From the NCBI GenBank assembly GCA_027729925.1, contig JAQCEB010000006.1, forward strand, positions 1 to 37,389: a DNA stretch of 37,389 bases. Reading direction: 5' to 3'. Every line of letters starts with the position of its first letter. Position 1 is the first letter of the stretch. The notes under the pieces are model-generated. The model was not told the DNA's origin. It worked only from the letters and a program-made list of their open reading frames with translations, and did not search any database. Below, piece after piece: positions 15,331 to 23,681 of the stretch. The DNA comes from Actinomycetota bacterium (lineage in GTDB: Bacteria; Actinomycetota; Acidimicrobiia; Actinomarinales; Actinomarinaceae). The translations under genes and the position numbers were made by a program.

Positions 15331-16798
15331 GCTTATCTCCTAATTCGACTTTATTTACTAATTCATTAAATGAATCAATTATGATTTTCCTTGTTTCACT
15401 TGGTTTTATTATGTTATCGATTAAACCTAAATTTGCTGCAATTTTTGGATTACTAAATTTTTCATTGTATTCAGCAACTAATTTTGCTTTTAGCTGATCT
15501 TTTTTTTCTGATTTTGCTAAATCTTTTCTATTTATTATATCTACAGCTCCTTCAGCACCCATTACTGCAATTTCACCGCTTGGCCAAGCATATAATTTAT
15601 CTGCACCTAGACCAATAGAGTCCATAACTATATAAGCTCCACCATATGCTTTTCTAATAACGACACAGACTCTTGGAACTGTTGCTTCTGAGTATGCATA
15701 AAGTAATTTTGCGCCACTTCTGATAATACCTCCATGTTCTTGTTCTACTCCAGGTAAAAAACCTGGAACATCAACCAAAGTCAGTAAAGGTATATTAAAT
15801 GCGTCACAAAATCTTACAAACCTTGCTGCTTTTTCTGAAGCATTGATATCTAATACACCAGCTAACTCCAATGGTTGGTTTGCAACAATACCAACTGTGT
15901 TACCATTTAATCGAGCGAACGTGGTTATTATATTTGTTGCATAATTTCCCTGAATAGGATAGTGCTCACCATCATCAACAATATCAATGATAATTTTTTC
16001 CATATCGTATGGTAAATTTCTATTATTCGGAATAAAGCTATCTAGTGATTCAACCAATCTTTTACTATCATCTTCAGTTATAAAAACTGGTGGTTTTTGA
16101 AAGGACGACTGAGGAAGAAAGCTTAATAAGTACCTTACTTCTTCAAATACCTGCTCTTCAGTTTCACAAACTTGATGAGTTACACCAGATTTTGTACCAT
16201 GTGCTTCAACTCCGCCTAATTCTTCAAAAGAAACATCCTCACCTGTTACAGTTTTTACAACAGCTGGACCAGTTACATATAATTGTCCTATATTCTGAAC
16301 TTGAAAAATAAAGTCCGTTAGTGCTGGGCTATACACTGCGCCACCTGCAGAAGGTCCGACTATAACTGATATTTGGGGTATTTTTCCTGAAGACTGAACA
16401 TTTTTCTTAAAAATTTGAGCATAACCATATAACGAAGATATTCCCTCTTGAATTCTTGCCCCACCAGAGTCTTTAATACCAATTATGGGTGCACGAGCTT
16501 CAAGAGCTTTATCCATAATTTTTAATATTTTTTTTGCCACGACTTCACCTAAGCTTCCACCCATTACAGAAAAATCTTCGGAATAAACATATACTGGTCG
16601 TCCATGAACAGTACCTGAACCAGTTATCACAGCTTCACCATCAGGATTTTCAATTGAGGTGACGTTTTGATCAATTTCGTTAAACGAGTCTTCGTCTAGA
16701 AGTAAATTAATTCTTTCGTAAGCAGTTAGTTTTCCTTTAGGGTGTTGAACTTTTGCAGCGCGTTTATTGCGTCGTTCAACTACATTTTCGTCTGACAT
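15311..16798 (-). CDS. accD: Acyl-CoA carboxylase beta subunit (carboxyltransferase, AccD/PccB type)
   Basis: This subunit moves the carboxyl group from biotin to the acyl-CoA. It is a single chain of about 495 residues holding both halves of the carboxyltransferase, as in actinobacterial AccD and PccB proteins. It begins with HPKGKLTAYERINLLLD, has YSEDFSVMGGSLGEVVAKKI and GIKDSGGARIQEGI in the first half, and DVPGFLPGVEQEHGGIIRSGAKLLYAYSEATVPRV in the second. The ORF track starts at a TTG at 16804; I prefer the ATG at 16798 because an AAGAAAG sequence lies six bases before it. It is the first gene of the nine-gene operon. Acetyl- versus propionyl-CoA preference cannot be settled by eye. Confidence 0.93.
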   Translation of the reverse strand: MSDENVVERRNKRAAKVQHPKGKLTAYERINLLLDEDSFNEIDQNVTSIENPDGEAVITGSGTVHGRPVYVYSEDFSVMGGSLGEVVAKKILKIMDKALEARAPIIGIKDSGGARIQEGISSLYGYAQIFKKNVQSSGKIPQISVIVGPSAGGAVYSPALTDFIFQVQNIGQLYVTGPAVVKTVTGEDVSFEELGGVEAHGTKSGVTHQVCETEEQVFEEVRYLLSFLPQSSFQKPPVFITEDDSKRLVESLDSFIPNNRNLPYDMEKIIIDIVDDGEHYPIQGNYATNIITTFARLNGNTVGIVANQPLELAGVLDINASEKAARFVRFCDAFNIPLLTLVDVPGFLPGVEQEHGGIIRSGAKLLYAYSEATVPRVCVVIRKAYGGAYIVMDSIGLGADKLYAWPSGEIAVMGAEGAVDIINRKDLAKSEKKDQLKAKLVAEYNEKFSNPKIAANLGLIDNIIKPSETRKIIIDSFNELVNKVELGDKHGNIPL

Positions 16799-16863
16799 GC
16801 TCAACTTTCTTGTATATTGTTATTGTATGTATTTGACCCATATTTATATAAAGAGGTAACACT

Positions 16864-17523
16864 TTGAAAACCTTTTTTTTCGAATCAATTTACAATACAC
16901 AAGAATTTGCACTAAGTGAACTTGATTATGAACCAGTACTAGTAATTAGTTTTAAACAAGAACAAGGAAAAGGAACAGCAAAACGAAAATGGTTAAATGC
17001 CGATCAAGCTTTAGCCTGTTCTCTAGCTATAAATCAAAGCGATATTGTAGTTCCTACAACACTTATTCCATTAATAGCGAGTTACATATATATAAGTGAA
17101 GTAAACAATGTTGATAAGTTATCTCTTAAATGGCCAAACGACATAACTTTAAATCAAAAAAAAGTTGGCGGAGTTTTAGTTGAAAAGATAAATGAGAAAA
17201 TTTGCATTGGAATTGGTGTAAATTATTTTTGGAAAAAACCGGAGATATTAAGTGCAGGATCAATTTATTTAGAAAAACAAGATAACAATATGATAAAAAA
17301 TCATGGAGAGGTTTGGGGTGAAATTCTAATATCAACACTCAAACTTGGAAATTTCGATATCTTTGAATATAAAAAAAGGTTAACTACATTAAACAAATTA
17401 GTTGAATATCCGGATGGAAGAGGATGGGTGCAAGATGTAAACCCTGACGGGTCTTTAAGTGTGAAAACTATAAATAATGAAATTATTAATTTAGTGTCAC
17501 CGCTAATTTCTGAGCTAAATTAG
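16864..17523 (+). CDS. birA: Biotin-[acetyl-CoA-carboxylase] ligase
   Basis: The ligase activates biotin with ATP and attaches it to the BCCP lysine. The 219-residue chain has the biotin/adenylate loop EQGKGTAKRKW at residues about 33-43, the catalytic-lysine segment KWPNDITLNQKKVGGVLVE and a short C-terminal domain. It has no N-terminal winged-helix region, so it is the monofunctional type and should not repress a biotin operon itself. The start is TTG at 16864, with AGAGGT just upstream. It is divergent from accD across about 65 bases, placing it next to the carboxylase and bioY genes that supply its substrates. Confidence 0.92.
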   Translation: MKTFFFESIYNTQEFALSELDYEPVLVISFKQEQGKGTAKRKWLNADQALACSLAINQSDIVVPTTLIPLIASYIYISEVNNVDKLSLKWPNDITLNQKKVGGVLVEKINEKICIGIGVNYFWKKPEILSAGSIYLEKQDNNMIKNHGEVWGEILISTLKLGNFDIFEYKKRLTTLNKLVEYPDGRGWVQDVNPDGSLSVKTINNEIINLVSPLISELN

Positions 17524-17547
17524 TTATTATTAATGGAGCAGGTCAAT

Positions 17548-19638
17548 ATGAAACAGTTAGTAGTTGAAAAAAATAATCCTATTCCAAGATTATGGGAAAC
17601 TCCAATACCTAAACCTGGACCAGGTGAAATTTTAATAAGAAACCATTATTCGGTAATTTCGTCAGGAACAGAGTTAGCAACAATTGAAAATAGTAATAAA
17701 ACAGTTGCTGAAAAATTCCAAAATAAATCAAATTTAGAAAAAGGCTTAAATTTACTTAAAACAGATGGATTTGGAGCTGTGTGGAATGCAGTTTTTCCAA
17801 AGAATATCCTTCCAATAAAATTAGGATATAGCTCTGCAGGTGAAGTTGTACAGCTCGGACAAGGCGTACATAAGTTTCATGTTGGGGATAAAGTAGTTTC
17901 AAATGGTAGCCATGCAGAGTATGTAACAGTTAATGAAAATTTATGTTCAAGAATCCCTGAAGGCGTTGATATAAAAGAAGCATCATTTACTGTTTTAGGA
18001 AGTATAGCTCTTCATGGTTTAAGACTCTCTGAAACAACTCTTGGGTCGAAAATTGTTGTAATTGGTCTAGGGATTGTTGGTCAGTTGGTATATCGATTAG
18101 CCAAGGCACAAGGCTCTGAAGTCATTGGAATTGATCCAGATTCAGAAAGAGTCAAAGTTGATGACAATTTTTTTACTTCAATTGAAGAAGCTGACGTTAG
18201 CAATGTTGATGCAGTAATAATTACAGCAGCTACTAATAGCAATGAGCCAATCGAAATTGCTACGAAAATTTCCAGAAACAAGTCAAAAATTGTAGTTATT
18301 GGAGATATAAAACTTAATATTTCAAGAAATGATTTTTATTACAAAGAACTTGAACTAGTTGTTTCAAAATCGTATGGTCCAGGTAGATACGATAAGCAGT
18401 ATGAAGTTTTAGGAAAAGATTATCCAATTGAATATGTTAGATGGACAGAGAATAGAAATTTTGAAGCATTTTTAAAATTACTTAAGCAAACAAGTATTCA
18501 TTTACTTGATTTAGTAAATTTAGAAATTAGTTTTAATGATGCAGAAAAAATTTACACAAATTTTGATTCTGAGAAAAAACCTTTATCAATAGTTCTTCGA
18601 TACGATTTAGAAAGTAAAGCGAAATTAGAGTTCAATAGTATTAAAAATTTGGAACCTAGGGATGGAAAAGTTAATTTAGGAATACTTGGAGCCGGTAATT
18701 TTGCAGCAACAACTATATTGCCAGTACTAAAAGAATTAAAAAAAGAATGCAAAATATTAGGAATAGCATCAAATAGTGGCCTTAGTTCAGAAAATTTAGC
18801 TAAAAATTTCAAAATAAATAATAAATACTCAACAGAAGATGCAATTCTTAACTCAGAAGAAATAGATGCTATTTTTATTTTAACTCCGCATAATAACCAT
18901 TCTGAACTTGTTATTAAAGCACTAAATAAAGGCAAAGCAGTATATGTTGAGAAGCCGATTGCTTTAACTTTAAAATCTTTGACTGAAATTGAAGAAACTA
19001 TTTATCAAGTTGAAAATCCAAAAATTTACATGGGCTTTAATAGAAGATTTGCTTTAGCTTCACAATTTATTAAGGAACAGCTTATTAAAAATCCAGCAAA
19101 TAGCATGACTTTTAGGTTTAACGTACCAAAACTAGAAAAAGACCATTGGACCAACATTAAAGAAATAGGTGGTGGAAGAGTTGTTGGTGAAGCAATTCAT
19201 GCAATTGATTTAGCATGTTATTTTTTTGATTCTTTACCACAAAGCATTTCTGCCTCAGCACCTATTGACAAAAGAGGCAATGAAGTATTAGATAATCAAG
19301 TATTTTTAAATATTAATTTTCAAAATGGTGCACATGCATCAATACAATATTTTTCAGACTCTAATCCACAACTAGCAAAAGAAAGAATTGAAATACATGG
19401 AAGTAGTAGTTCATTTATTATCGAAGATTTTCAAAAAGTTAGATACTTAATTGATAATCAAGATAGAAGTAAAGTATTTAATTCTGGAAAAGGTCACAAA
19501 GAGTCAATCAAAATATTTTTAGATTATGTATCTAACAAGTCTGAAAACCCATTTACTTGGATCGAGGTTAAGTCAGTTTCTAGTGCAGGTATTATTGCTC
19601 AGAACTTTATTAATTCTGGTAAGCAACATACAGTTTAA
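17548..19638 (+). CDS. Two-domain oxidoreductase: MDR-type dehydrogenase fused to Gfo/Idh/MocA family
   Basis: The N-terminal half is a medium-chain dehydrogenase: KPGPGEILIRNHYSVISSGTE near the start, GYSSAGEVVQLG, then the cofactor fold VVIGLGIVGQLVYRLAKAQG. It shows no zinc-ligand cysteine cluster. From about residue 370 a second Rossmann fold begins (LGILGAGNFAATTILPVL), followed by VYVEKPIALTLKSL, the Gfo/Idh/MocA signature, and HAIDLACYFFDSLP. Such fusions of about 700 residues are known in sugar and surface-polysaccharide loci, but their reaction is generally not established. The track start is 17533; I prefer the ATG at 17548 because GGAGCAGGT lies just before it and MKQLVVEK is the usual beginning. 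The inositol-monophosphatase-family gene follows after a few bases. Confidence 0.88.
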   Translation: MKQLVVEKNNPIPRLWETPIPKPGPGEILIRNHYSVISSGTELATIENSNKTVAEKFQNKSNLEKGLNLLKTDGFGAVWNAVFPKNILPIKLGYSSAGEVVQLGQGVHKFHVGDKVVSNGSHAEYVTVNENLCSRIPEGVDIKEASFTVLGSIALHGLRLSETTLGSKIVVIGLGIVGQLVYRLAKAQGSEVIGIDPDSERVKVDDNFFTSIEEADVSNVDAVIITAATNSNEPIEIATKISRNKSKIVVIGDIKLNISRNDFYYKELELVVSKSYGPGRYDKQYEVLGKDYPIEYVRWTENRNFEAFLKLLKQTSIHLLDLVNLEISFNDAEKIYTNFDSEKKPLSIVLRYDLESKAKLEFNSIKNLEPRDGKVNLGILGAGNFAATTILPVLKELKKECKILGIASNSGLSSENLAKNFKINNKYSTEDAILNSEEIDAIFILTPHNNHSELVIKALNKGKAVYVEKPIALTLKSLTEIEETIYQVENPKIYMGFNRRFALASQFIKEQLIKNPANSMTFRFNVPKLEKDHWTNIKEIGGGRVVGEAIHAIDLACYFFDSLPQSISASAPIDKRGNEVLDNQVFLNINFQNGAHASIQYFSDSNPQLAKERIEIHGSSSSFIIEDFQKVRYLIDNQDRSKVFNSGKGHKESIKIFLDYVSNKSENPFTWIEVKSVSSAGIIAQNFINSGKQHTV

Positions 19639-19641
19639 ATT

Positions 19642-20451
19642 ATGTTTTCACAATTTGATATTTCAGAATTAAAAGCTGCTTTATATGAAGCAGCTGAAGA
19701 AATTAAAAAATTACAATCTGAAGCTTTAATTTCTTCAAAAACATCAGTTGTTGATCTGGTAACTTCTGCTGATCTAAAATCGGAAGAAATTTTAATAAAC
19801 AGAATTCAAAAGATATTTCCTCAGGACGGCATTATTTCTGAAGAATCTGAACCAATAAATGAAAACTCAAATAGGATATGGGTTATTGATCCGTTAGATG
19901 GAACTGTTAATTATGCAAATAATATTCCACAAGTTGCAATAACAATTTTATTAATTGAGGACAATAATCCAATACAATCCATAGTTCTTGATATTTATAG
20001 AGATCATATTTATGAAGGTTATAAAGATTATGGTGCATTTAAAGATGGTATAAAATTGTTACTTTCCAAAAATACTGAGATGAAAAAAGCTTTAGTTGCT
20101 ACAGGATTCCCATATGACAGAGTTATAAACGCACAACAATATATCTTAACATTTGAAACAATTCTAAAAAATTCAGGTGGAATTAGACGATATGGATCCG
20201 CAGCTCTTGACGTTTGTTGGGTTGCTGATAATAAATTTGATGCGTATTATGAATTTTTTATTAAACCCTGGGATACGTTAGGTGCAAGTTTAATACTTCA
20301 TGAGGCAGGTGGGCATGTTGAGGATGAAACAGAAAGATTTCCTTCTATGCAATCGAATTTAATTATTGCTTCAAACTCTAGCATCCATAAAGAATTTAAA
20401 GAATTAGTCCTTAATAATATAAGTCAGGATTTAAAAACAAAATTATTTTAA
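19642..20451 (+). CDS. Inositol monophosphatase family protein
   Basis: This 269-residue protein is a magnesium-dependent sugar or inositol phosphatase. The metal-binding motifs are all present: EESEP near residues 67-71, DPLDGTVNYAN from Asp83, and WDTLGASLILHEAGG near 211-225. Members hydrolyse inositol 1-phosphate, fructose 1,6-bisphosphate, histidinol phosphate or 3'-phosphoadenosine 5'-phosphate; the substrate here cannot be told. It starts three bases after the two-domain oxidoreductase, so a shared sugar or cyclitol pathway is likely, though this is inference. Confidence 0.9.
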   Translation: MFSQFDISELKAALYEAAEEIKKLQSEALISSKTSVVDLVTSADLKSEEILINRIQKIFPQDGIISEESEPINENSNRIWVIDPLDGTVNYANNIPQVAITILLIEDNNPIQSIVLDIYRDHIYEGYKDYGAFKDGIKLLLSKNTEMKKALVATGFPYDRVINAQQYILTFETILKNSGGIRRYGSAALDVCWVADNKFDAYYEFFIKPWDTLGASLILHEAGGHVEDETERFPSMQSNLIIASNSSIHKEFKELVLNNISQDLKTKLF

Positions 20452-20457
20452 ATATAG

Positions 20458-20530
20458 CGGCCCCGGCAAGACTCGAACTTGCGACACCAGGTTTAGGAAA
20501 CCTGTGCTCTATCCCCTGAGCTACGAGGCC
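20458..20530 (-). tRNA. tRNA-Arg (anticodon CCT)
   Basis: Read on the minus strand, a full cloverleaf of 73 bases is visible. The acceptor stem is GGCCTCG with CGGGGCC, the D arm is GCTCAGGGGATAGAGC, and the anticodon stem CAGGT/ACCTG encloses TTCCTAA (anticodon CCT, codon AGG). The T arm is GCAAG-TTCGAGT-CTTGC. The discriminator is G and CCA is not encoded. Confidence 0.95.
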
Positions 20531-20592
20531 ACATAAAATATAAATAAGGCTAATATCTGATGTGATTTGTCATTTAAATCTTTAGGTAAATA

Positions 20593-21564
20593 ATGTTAGC
20601 AGTTGAAGTAAAAAATATTAAAAAAACATTTCAAAGTAAGCAAGCTACTGTTGAAGCCGTTAAGGATGTTAGTTTTGAAGTTAGAAAAGGTGAGATTTTT
20701 GGTTTATTAGGCCCAAATGGTGCAGGTAAATCGACAACAATTTTGATGCTAACTACATTACTTCAAGTTACTGGTGGATCTGCAAAAATTTTAGGATATG
20801 ATGTTTCTAGTCAAGATAAGTTAGTAAGAGAAAAAATTGGCGTCGCCCTTCAAGATACAGGTATAGATAATTTATTAACTGCTCGAGAATTATTTTTCAC
20901 AACTGCAAGACTTTGGGGGTACTCAAAAGAAGATTCTATCAATAGAACAAATGAATTACTTGAATTAGTTGGATTAACAGAAGCATCTGAAAGAAGAGTT
21001 AAGACGTATTCTGGTGGTATGAAAAGAAGGTTAGATTTAGGATTAAGCTTAGTCCATTCTCCTGAAGTACTTTTTTTAGACGAACCTACAACCGGATTAG
21101 ATCCGGGCTCAAGAAGGGTATTATGGGAAGAAATTAAAAGGCTTAGAGATGGTGGTGTAACTGTTATTTTAACTACCCAGTATCTCGAAGAAGCAGATGA
21201 GCTGGCTGATAGAATAGCAATAATTGATAATGGATTAGTAGTTGCTGAGGGAACTTCAGATGAACTAAAGGCAAGTATAGGTGGTGATGTTATTACTTTT
21301 GCATTTGATAGTGATAGTGACCTTAAGCTAGCACTAAATGTCATAACTGAAGGCGTGCAAGATAAAAACCTAATACGAATCACTGTTGAAGATGGGGCTA
21401 GAAAAATTCCTCAATATGTAAATCAACTAACTGAAAAAAATATTGAAATTAGTTCGGTATCTGCAAGTAAACCAACATTAGATGATGTTTTTCTTAAAGT
21501 AACAGGCTACAGACTAGAAGGTTCTGACAATAAAGAAACAAATGTTGAAAAAGTGGAAGACTGA
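20593..21564 (+). CDS. ABC transporter ATP-binding protein, DrrA type
   Basis: This 323-residue ATPase powers the ABC-2 type exporter encoded next. Walker A (GPNGAGKST) lies near residues 40-48, the signature motif is TYSGGMKRRLDLG, and Walker B is VLFLDEPTTGLDPGSRR. A roughly 90-residue C-terminal region after the ATPase (GGDVITFAFDSDSDL, then SASKPTLDDVFLKVTGY) is characteristic of the DrrA family of drug and lipid exporters. The cargo is unknown. Its TGA overlaps the ATG of the permease gene by one base (TGATG). Confidence 0.93.
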   Translation: MLAVEVKNIKKTFQSKQATVEAVKDVSFEVRKGEIFGLLGPNGAGKSTTILMLTTLLQVTGGSAKILGYDVSSQDKLVREKIGVALQDTGIDNLLTARELFFTTARLWGYSKEDSINRTNELLELVGLTEASERRVKTYSGGMKRRLDLGLSLVHSPEVLFLDEPTTGLDPGSRRVLWEEIKRLRDGGVTVILTTQYLEEADELADRIAIIDNGLVVAEGTSDELKASIGGDVITFAFDSDSDLKLALNVITEGVQDKNLIRITVEDGARKIPQYVNQLTEKNIEISSVSASKPTLDDVFLKVTGYRLEGSDNKETNVEKVED

Positions 21565-22361
21565 TGAATACAAAAATAACTTTCTTAACTCAATTACAAA
21601 TCCTGACTAAAAGGTTGATTCTTAGAGTTGTAAGAAGACCTCTAGCTGAGTTACCAAATATTTTTATTTCTGCATTTTTCTTATTTGTTTATGATGGTGC
21701 ATTGGGTGGAGTATTCGGAGGTTCTGCAGCCGGAACCCCATTTGATTTTGCAAATGGTAACTTTGTTAACTTTATTCTTCCTGTTTCAATAGTTTCAGCT
21801 TCAGTAAGTGGTGGTGCATCTGGAATATACTTAGTTGAAGATATTGAATCAGGAGTGTTTAAACGATATCAAAGTATGCCTATCTCTAAATGGGCAATAA
21901 TTTTAGCTCCAATGTTAGTTGGTGCATTAAGGGTTTTAATTCAAGCTAGTTTAATTATGATAATTGGAAAAATTATTGGAGCTGATCCTGCAGTTGGTTC
22001 AATTGGATTTTTAATGGTTCTTTCAATTGCTTTTTTGTGGGGTATGGGATTTGCAGGTTATTCTGTAGCAGCGGGTGTTAGATCAGGATCTTCACAAGGA
22101 GCACAGGCAGCATCATTTCTCTTTTTTCCGGCACTCTTTTTAGCACCGACTTTTGTACCTAGAGAAGCTCTTAGGGGTTGGCTTTCAACAGCTTCTGCAT
22201 ATAATCCAACGACTTATGTTATAGAAGCTATGAGAGCGATAATGGTAGAAGGCTGGCTTAATGATGTTATATTTAAAGGATATTTAGCTGCAGGTACTTT
22301 TGCTATTTTAACTTTAACTTTTGCTGTACTTTCTGCTAGAAAAGCGACTGAAAAAGCATAA
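21564..22361 (+). CDS. ABC-2 type exporter permease, DrrB type
   Basis: The 265-residue membrane protein has about six hydrophobic segments and the ABC-2 permease pattern: a cytoplasmic N-terminus (LTKRLILRVVRRPLAELPN), FKRYQSMPISKWAIILAPML, and the late motif FFPALFLAPTFVPREALRGWLSTASAYNPTTYVIEAMR. It forms the channel for the DrrA-like ATPase encoded immediately upstream with overlapping stop and start. Daunorubicin-type exporters have this two-gene layout, but substrates range from drugs to lipids and polysaccharides. Confidence 0.92.
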   Translation: MNTKITFLTQLQILTKRLILRVVRRPLAELPNIFISAFFLFVYDGALGGVFGGSAAGTPFDFANGNFVNFILPVSIVSASVSGGASGIYLVEDIESGVFKRYQSMPISKWAIILAPMLVGALRVLIQASLIMIIGKIIGADPAVGSIGFLMVLSIAFLWGMGFAGYSVAAGVRSGSSQGAQAASFLFFPALFLAPTFVPREALRGWLSTASAYNPTTYVIEAMRAIMVEGWLNDVIFKGYLAAGTFAILTLTFAVLSARKATEKA

Positions 22362-22397
22362 ATACAAATTCAATATTAATTAAATTCTATTACTCTA

Positions 22398-22403
22398 TAT
22401 AAT
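22398..22403 (+). promoter_or_regulatory. Candidate -10 box upstream of rplY
   Basis: A perfect TATAAT lies 14 bases before the rplY start codon, and an AAGGAT ribosome-binding sequence follows it. This leaves a leader of only a few bases. No good -35 hexamer is seen at the expected distance. Confidence 0.4.
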
Positions 22404-22417
22404 TCTTAAGGATAATT

Positions 22418-23098
22418 ATGGAAACAATTTTAAAAGCAACAATTAGAGATAACAAAGGTTCAGCTGAATCTAGAAGACTAAGAATCCAAGGTGACATACC
22501 AGCTATTGTATATGGATTAGGCATGGAACCTTTAACTGTTTCACTTAATGCTAGAGATTTTTCTAATGCTATGAAAACTGAAGCTGGTTCAAACATCATT
22601 TTAAATTTAGAAGTTGGAAATCAAAAATTTACTACCCTAGCTCGAGAAATTCAAAAACATCCTTTTAGAAATGAATTTTTACATGTGGATTTAATTCAAA
22701 TTGACCTAACAAAAACTGTCTCAGCTGATGTAAACATTCATTATGTTGGTACTCCTATTGGGGTTAAAGAAGATGGCGGATTAATCCAAACAATTAATTC
22801 AACAATTTCAATTACAGCTTTACCAACAAATATTCCATCAGCGCTTGATTTAGATATTTCAGGATTAAATGTAGGTGAAAATGCTACAGCAAAAGATGTA
22901 GTACTACCAGAAGGTGTATTACTATCAAATGAAGATGATGAATCAGTCTTAGTAACTATTACTCTCCCAAGAGCAGCAGTAGAAGAAGAGACAGACGAAG
23001 CACTGTTAGATGGCGAAGAATCAACAGAAGATTCAGATGGAGAAGAGTCCTCTACAGAGTCTGATGGCGAAGAGCCTTCTGATGACTCAGGAGAGTAA
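22418..23098 (+). CDS. rplY: 50S ribosomal protein L25/Ctc (general stress protein type)
   Basis: L25 binds 5S rRNA in the large subunit. The first 90 residues or so form the L25 domain (KATIRDNKGSAESRRLRIQGDIPAIVYGLG) and residues about 95-180 the beta-rich CTC domain. The last 40 residues are an acidic Ser/Glu/Asp tail (DGEESTEDSDGEESS), a common but variable feature of the long Ctc form. An AAGGAT Shine-Dalgarno sequence precedes the ATG. The gene begins the housekeeping block and overlaps pth by 17 bases; rplY next to pth is also seen in M. tuberculosis. Confidence 0.94.
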   Translation: METILKATIRDNKGSAESRRLRIQGDIPAIVYGLGMEPLTVSLNARDFSNAMKTEAGSNIILNLEVGNQKFTTLAREIQKHPFRNEFLHVDLIQIDLTKTVSADVNIHYVGTPIGVKEDGGLIQTINSTISITALPTNIPSALDLDISGLNVGENATAKDVVLPEGVLLSNEDDESVLVTITLPRAAVEEETDEALLDGEESTEDSDGEESSTESDGEEPSDDSGE

Positions 23099-23681
23099 TA
23101 AGCTTCTTTACGTTGGACTCTGGAATCCTCAGGTTCAATATCAAAATACAAGACATAATATAGGTGCTGACACACTATTTTCTTTTGCAAAGAAATATTC
23201 AATTGAACTTAAAGACGATATTTCTGGAATTTTCAAATTAGGTACGATGGATTTAGAAGATGTTGATTTAAACATATTAATTCCAATGGTTTCCATGAAT
23301 GTTTCTGGTAAAGCAATTAAAAATTATTTAAAAAAATATAATTTGGAATTAACCAACCTCTTAGTTTTACACGATGATATTGATCTTCCTTTTGGAAAAT
23401 TAAGAATTAAGTCAGGAAGCTCTGATGGAGGTCATAACGGCATTAAATCTATTAACACTAATTTGGGAACTAATGAGTATTTTAGATTTAAAATTGGACT
23501 TGGTCGGCCACCTTTAAAAGTCGATCCTGCTGATTATGTACTTTCAAAGTTTTATACTGATGAAAGAGAGGAAGTCGAATTTTTGATTGAAGATTCTTTA
23601 GATATTTTATTTCAATTTCTTAGTGATAGAGATGTAGCTATTAAAGCTGCATCAGAACGAAGAATTATTGATGTAGTTTAA
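23082..23681 (+). CDS. pth: Peptidyl-tRNA hydrolase
   Basis: Pth releases tRNA from prematurely dropped peptidyl-tRNA. The start used is ATG 23082 (MTQESNKLLYVGLWNP); the longer ORF from 23010 reads through the acidic tail of rplY in another frame. The 199-residue product has the catalytic His in NTRHNIGADTL, and MVSMNVSGKAI, LLVLHDDIDLPFGKLRIK and GSSDGGHNGIKSI as expected. The usual GLGNPG near the N-terminus reads GLWNPQ here, with the conserved Asn kept. Its stop overlaps the pgsA start (TAATG). Confidence 0.93.
   Translation: MTQESNKLLYVGLWNPQVQYQNTRHNIGADTLFSFAKKYSIELKDDISGIFKLGTMDLEDVDLNILIPMVSMNVSGKAIKNYLKKYNLELTNLLVLHDDIDLPFGKLRIKSGSSDGGHNGIKSINTNLGTNEYFRFKIGLGRPPLKVDPADYVLSKFYTDEREEVEFLIEDSLDILFQFLSDRDVAIKAASERRIIDVV

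Noticed and set aside
20850-21383. 177-residue minus-strand ORF
   Set aside because: It lies fully antisense to the DrrA-like ATPase, is Ser-rich by codon shadowing and has no motif.
20593-22361. Possible antibiotic self-resistance system
   Set aside because: DrrAB-type exporters are generic and no biosynthetic genes are nearby, so no special role is supported.
23010-23081. Longer start of the pth ORF
   Set aside because: The extra residues are a frame-shifted reading of the acidic tail of rplY; the ATG at 23082 fits the Pth family.
22741-23202. 153-residue Ser-rich ORF on the minus strand
   Set aside because: It is the complement of the acidic rplY tail; the Ser-rich composition is a shadow of Glu/Asp/Ser codons.
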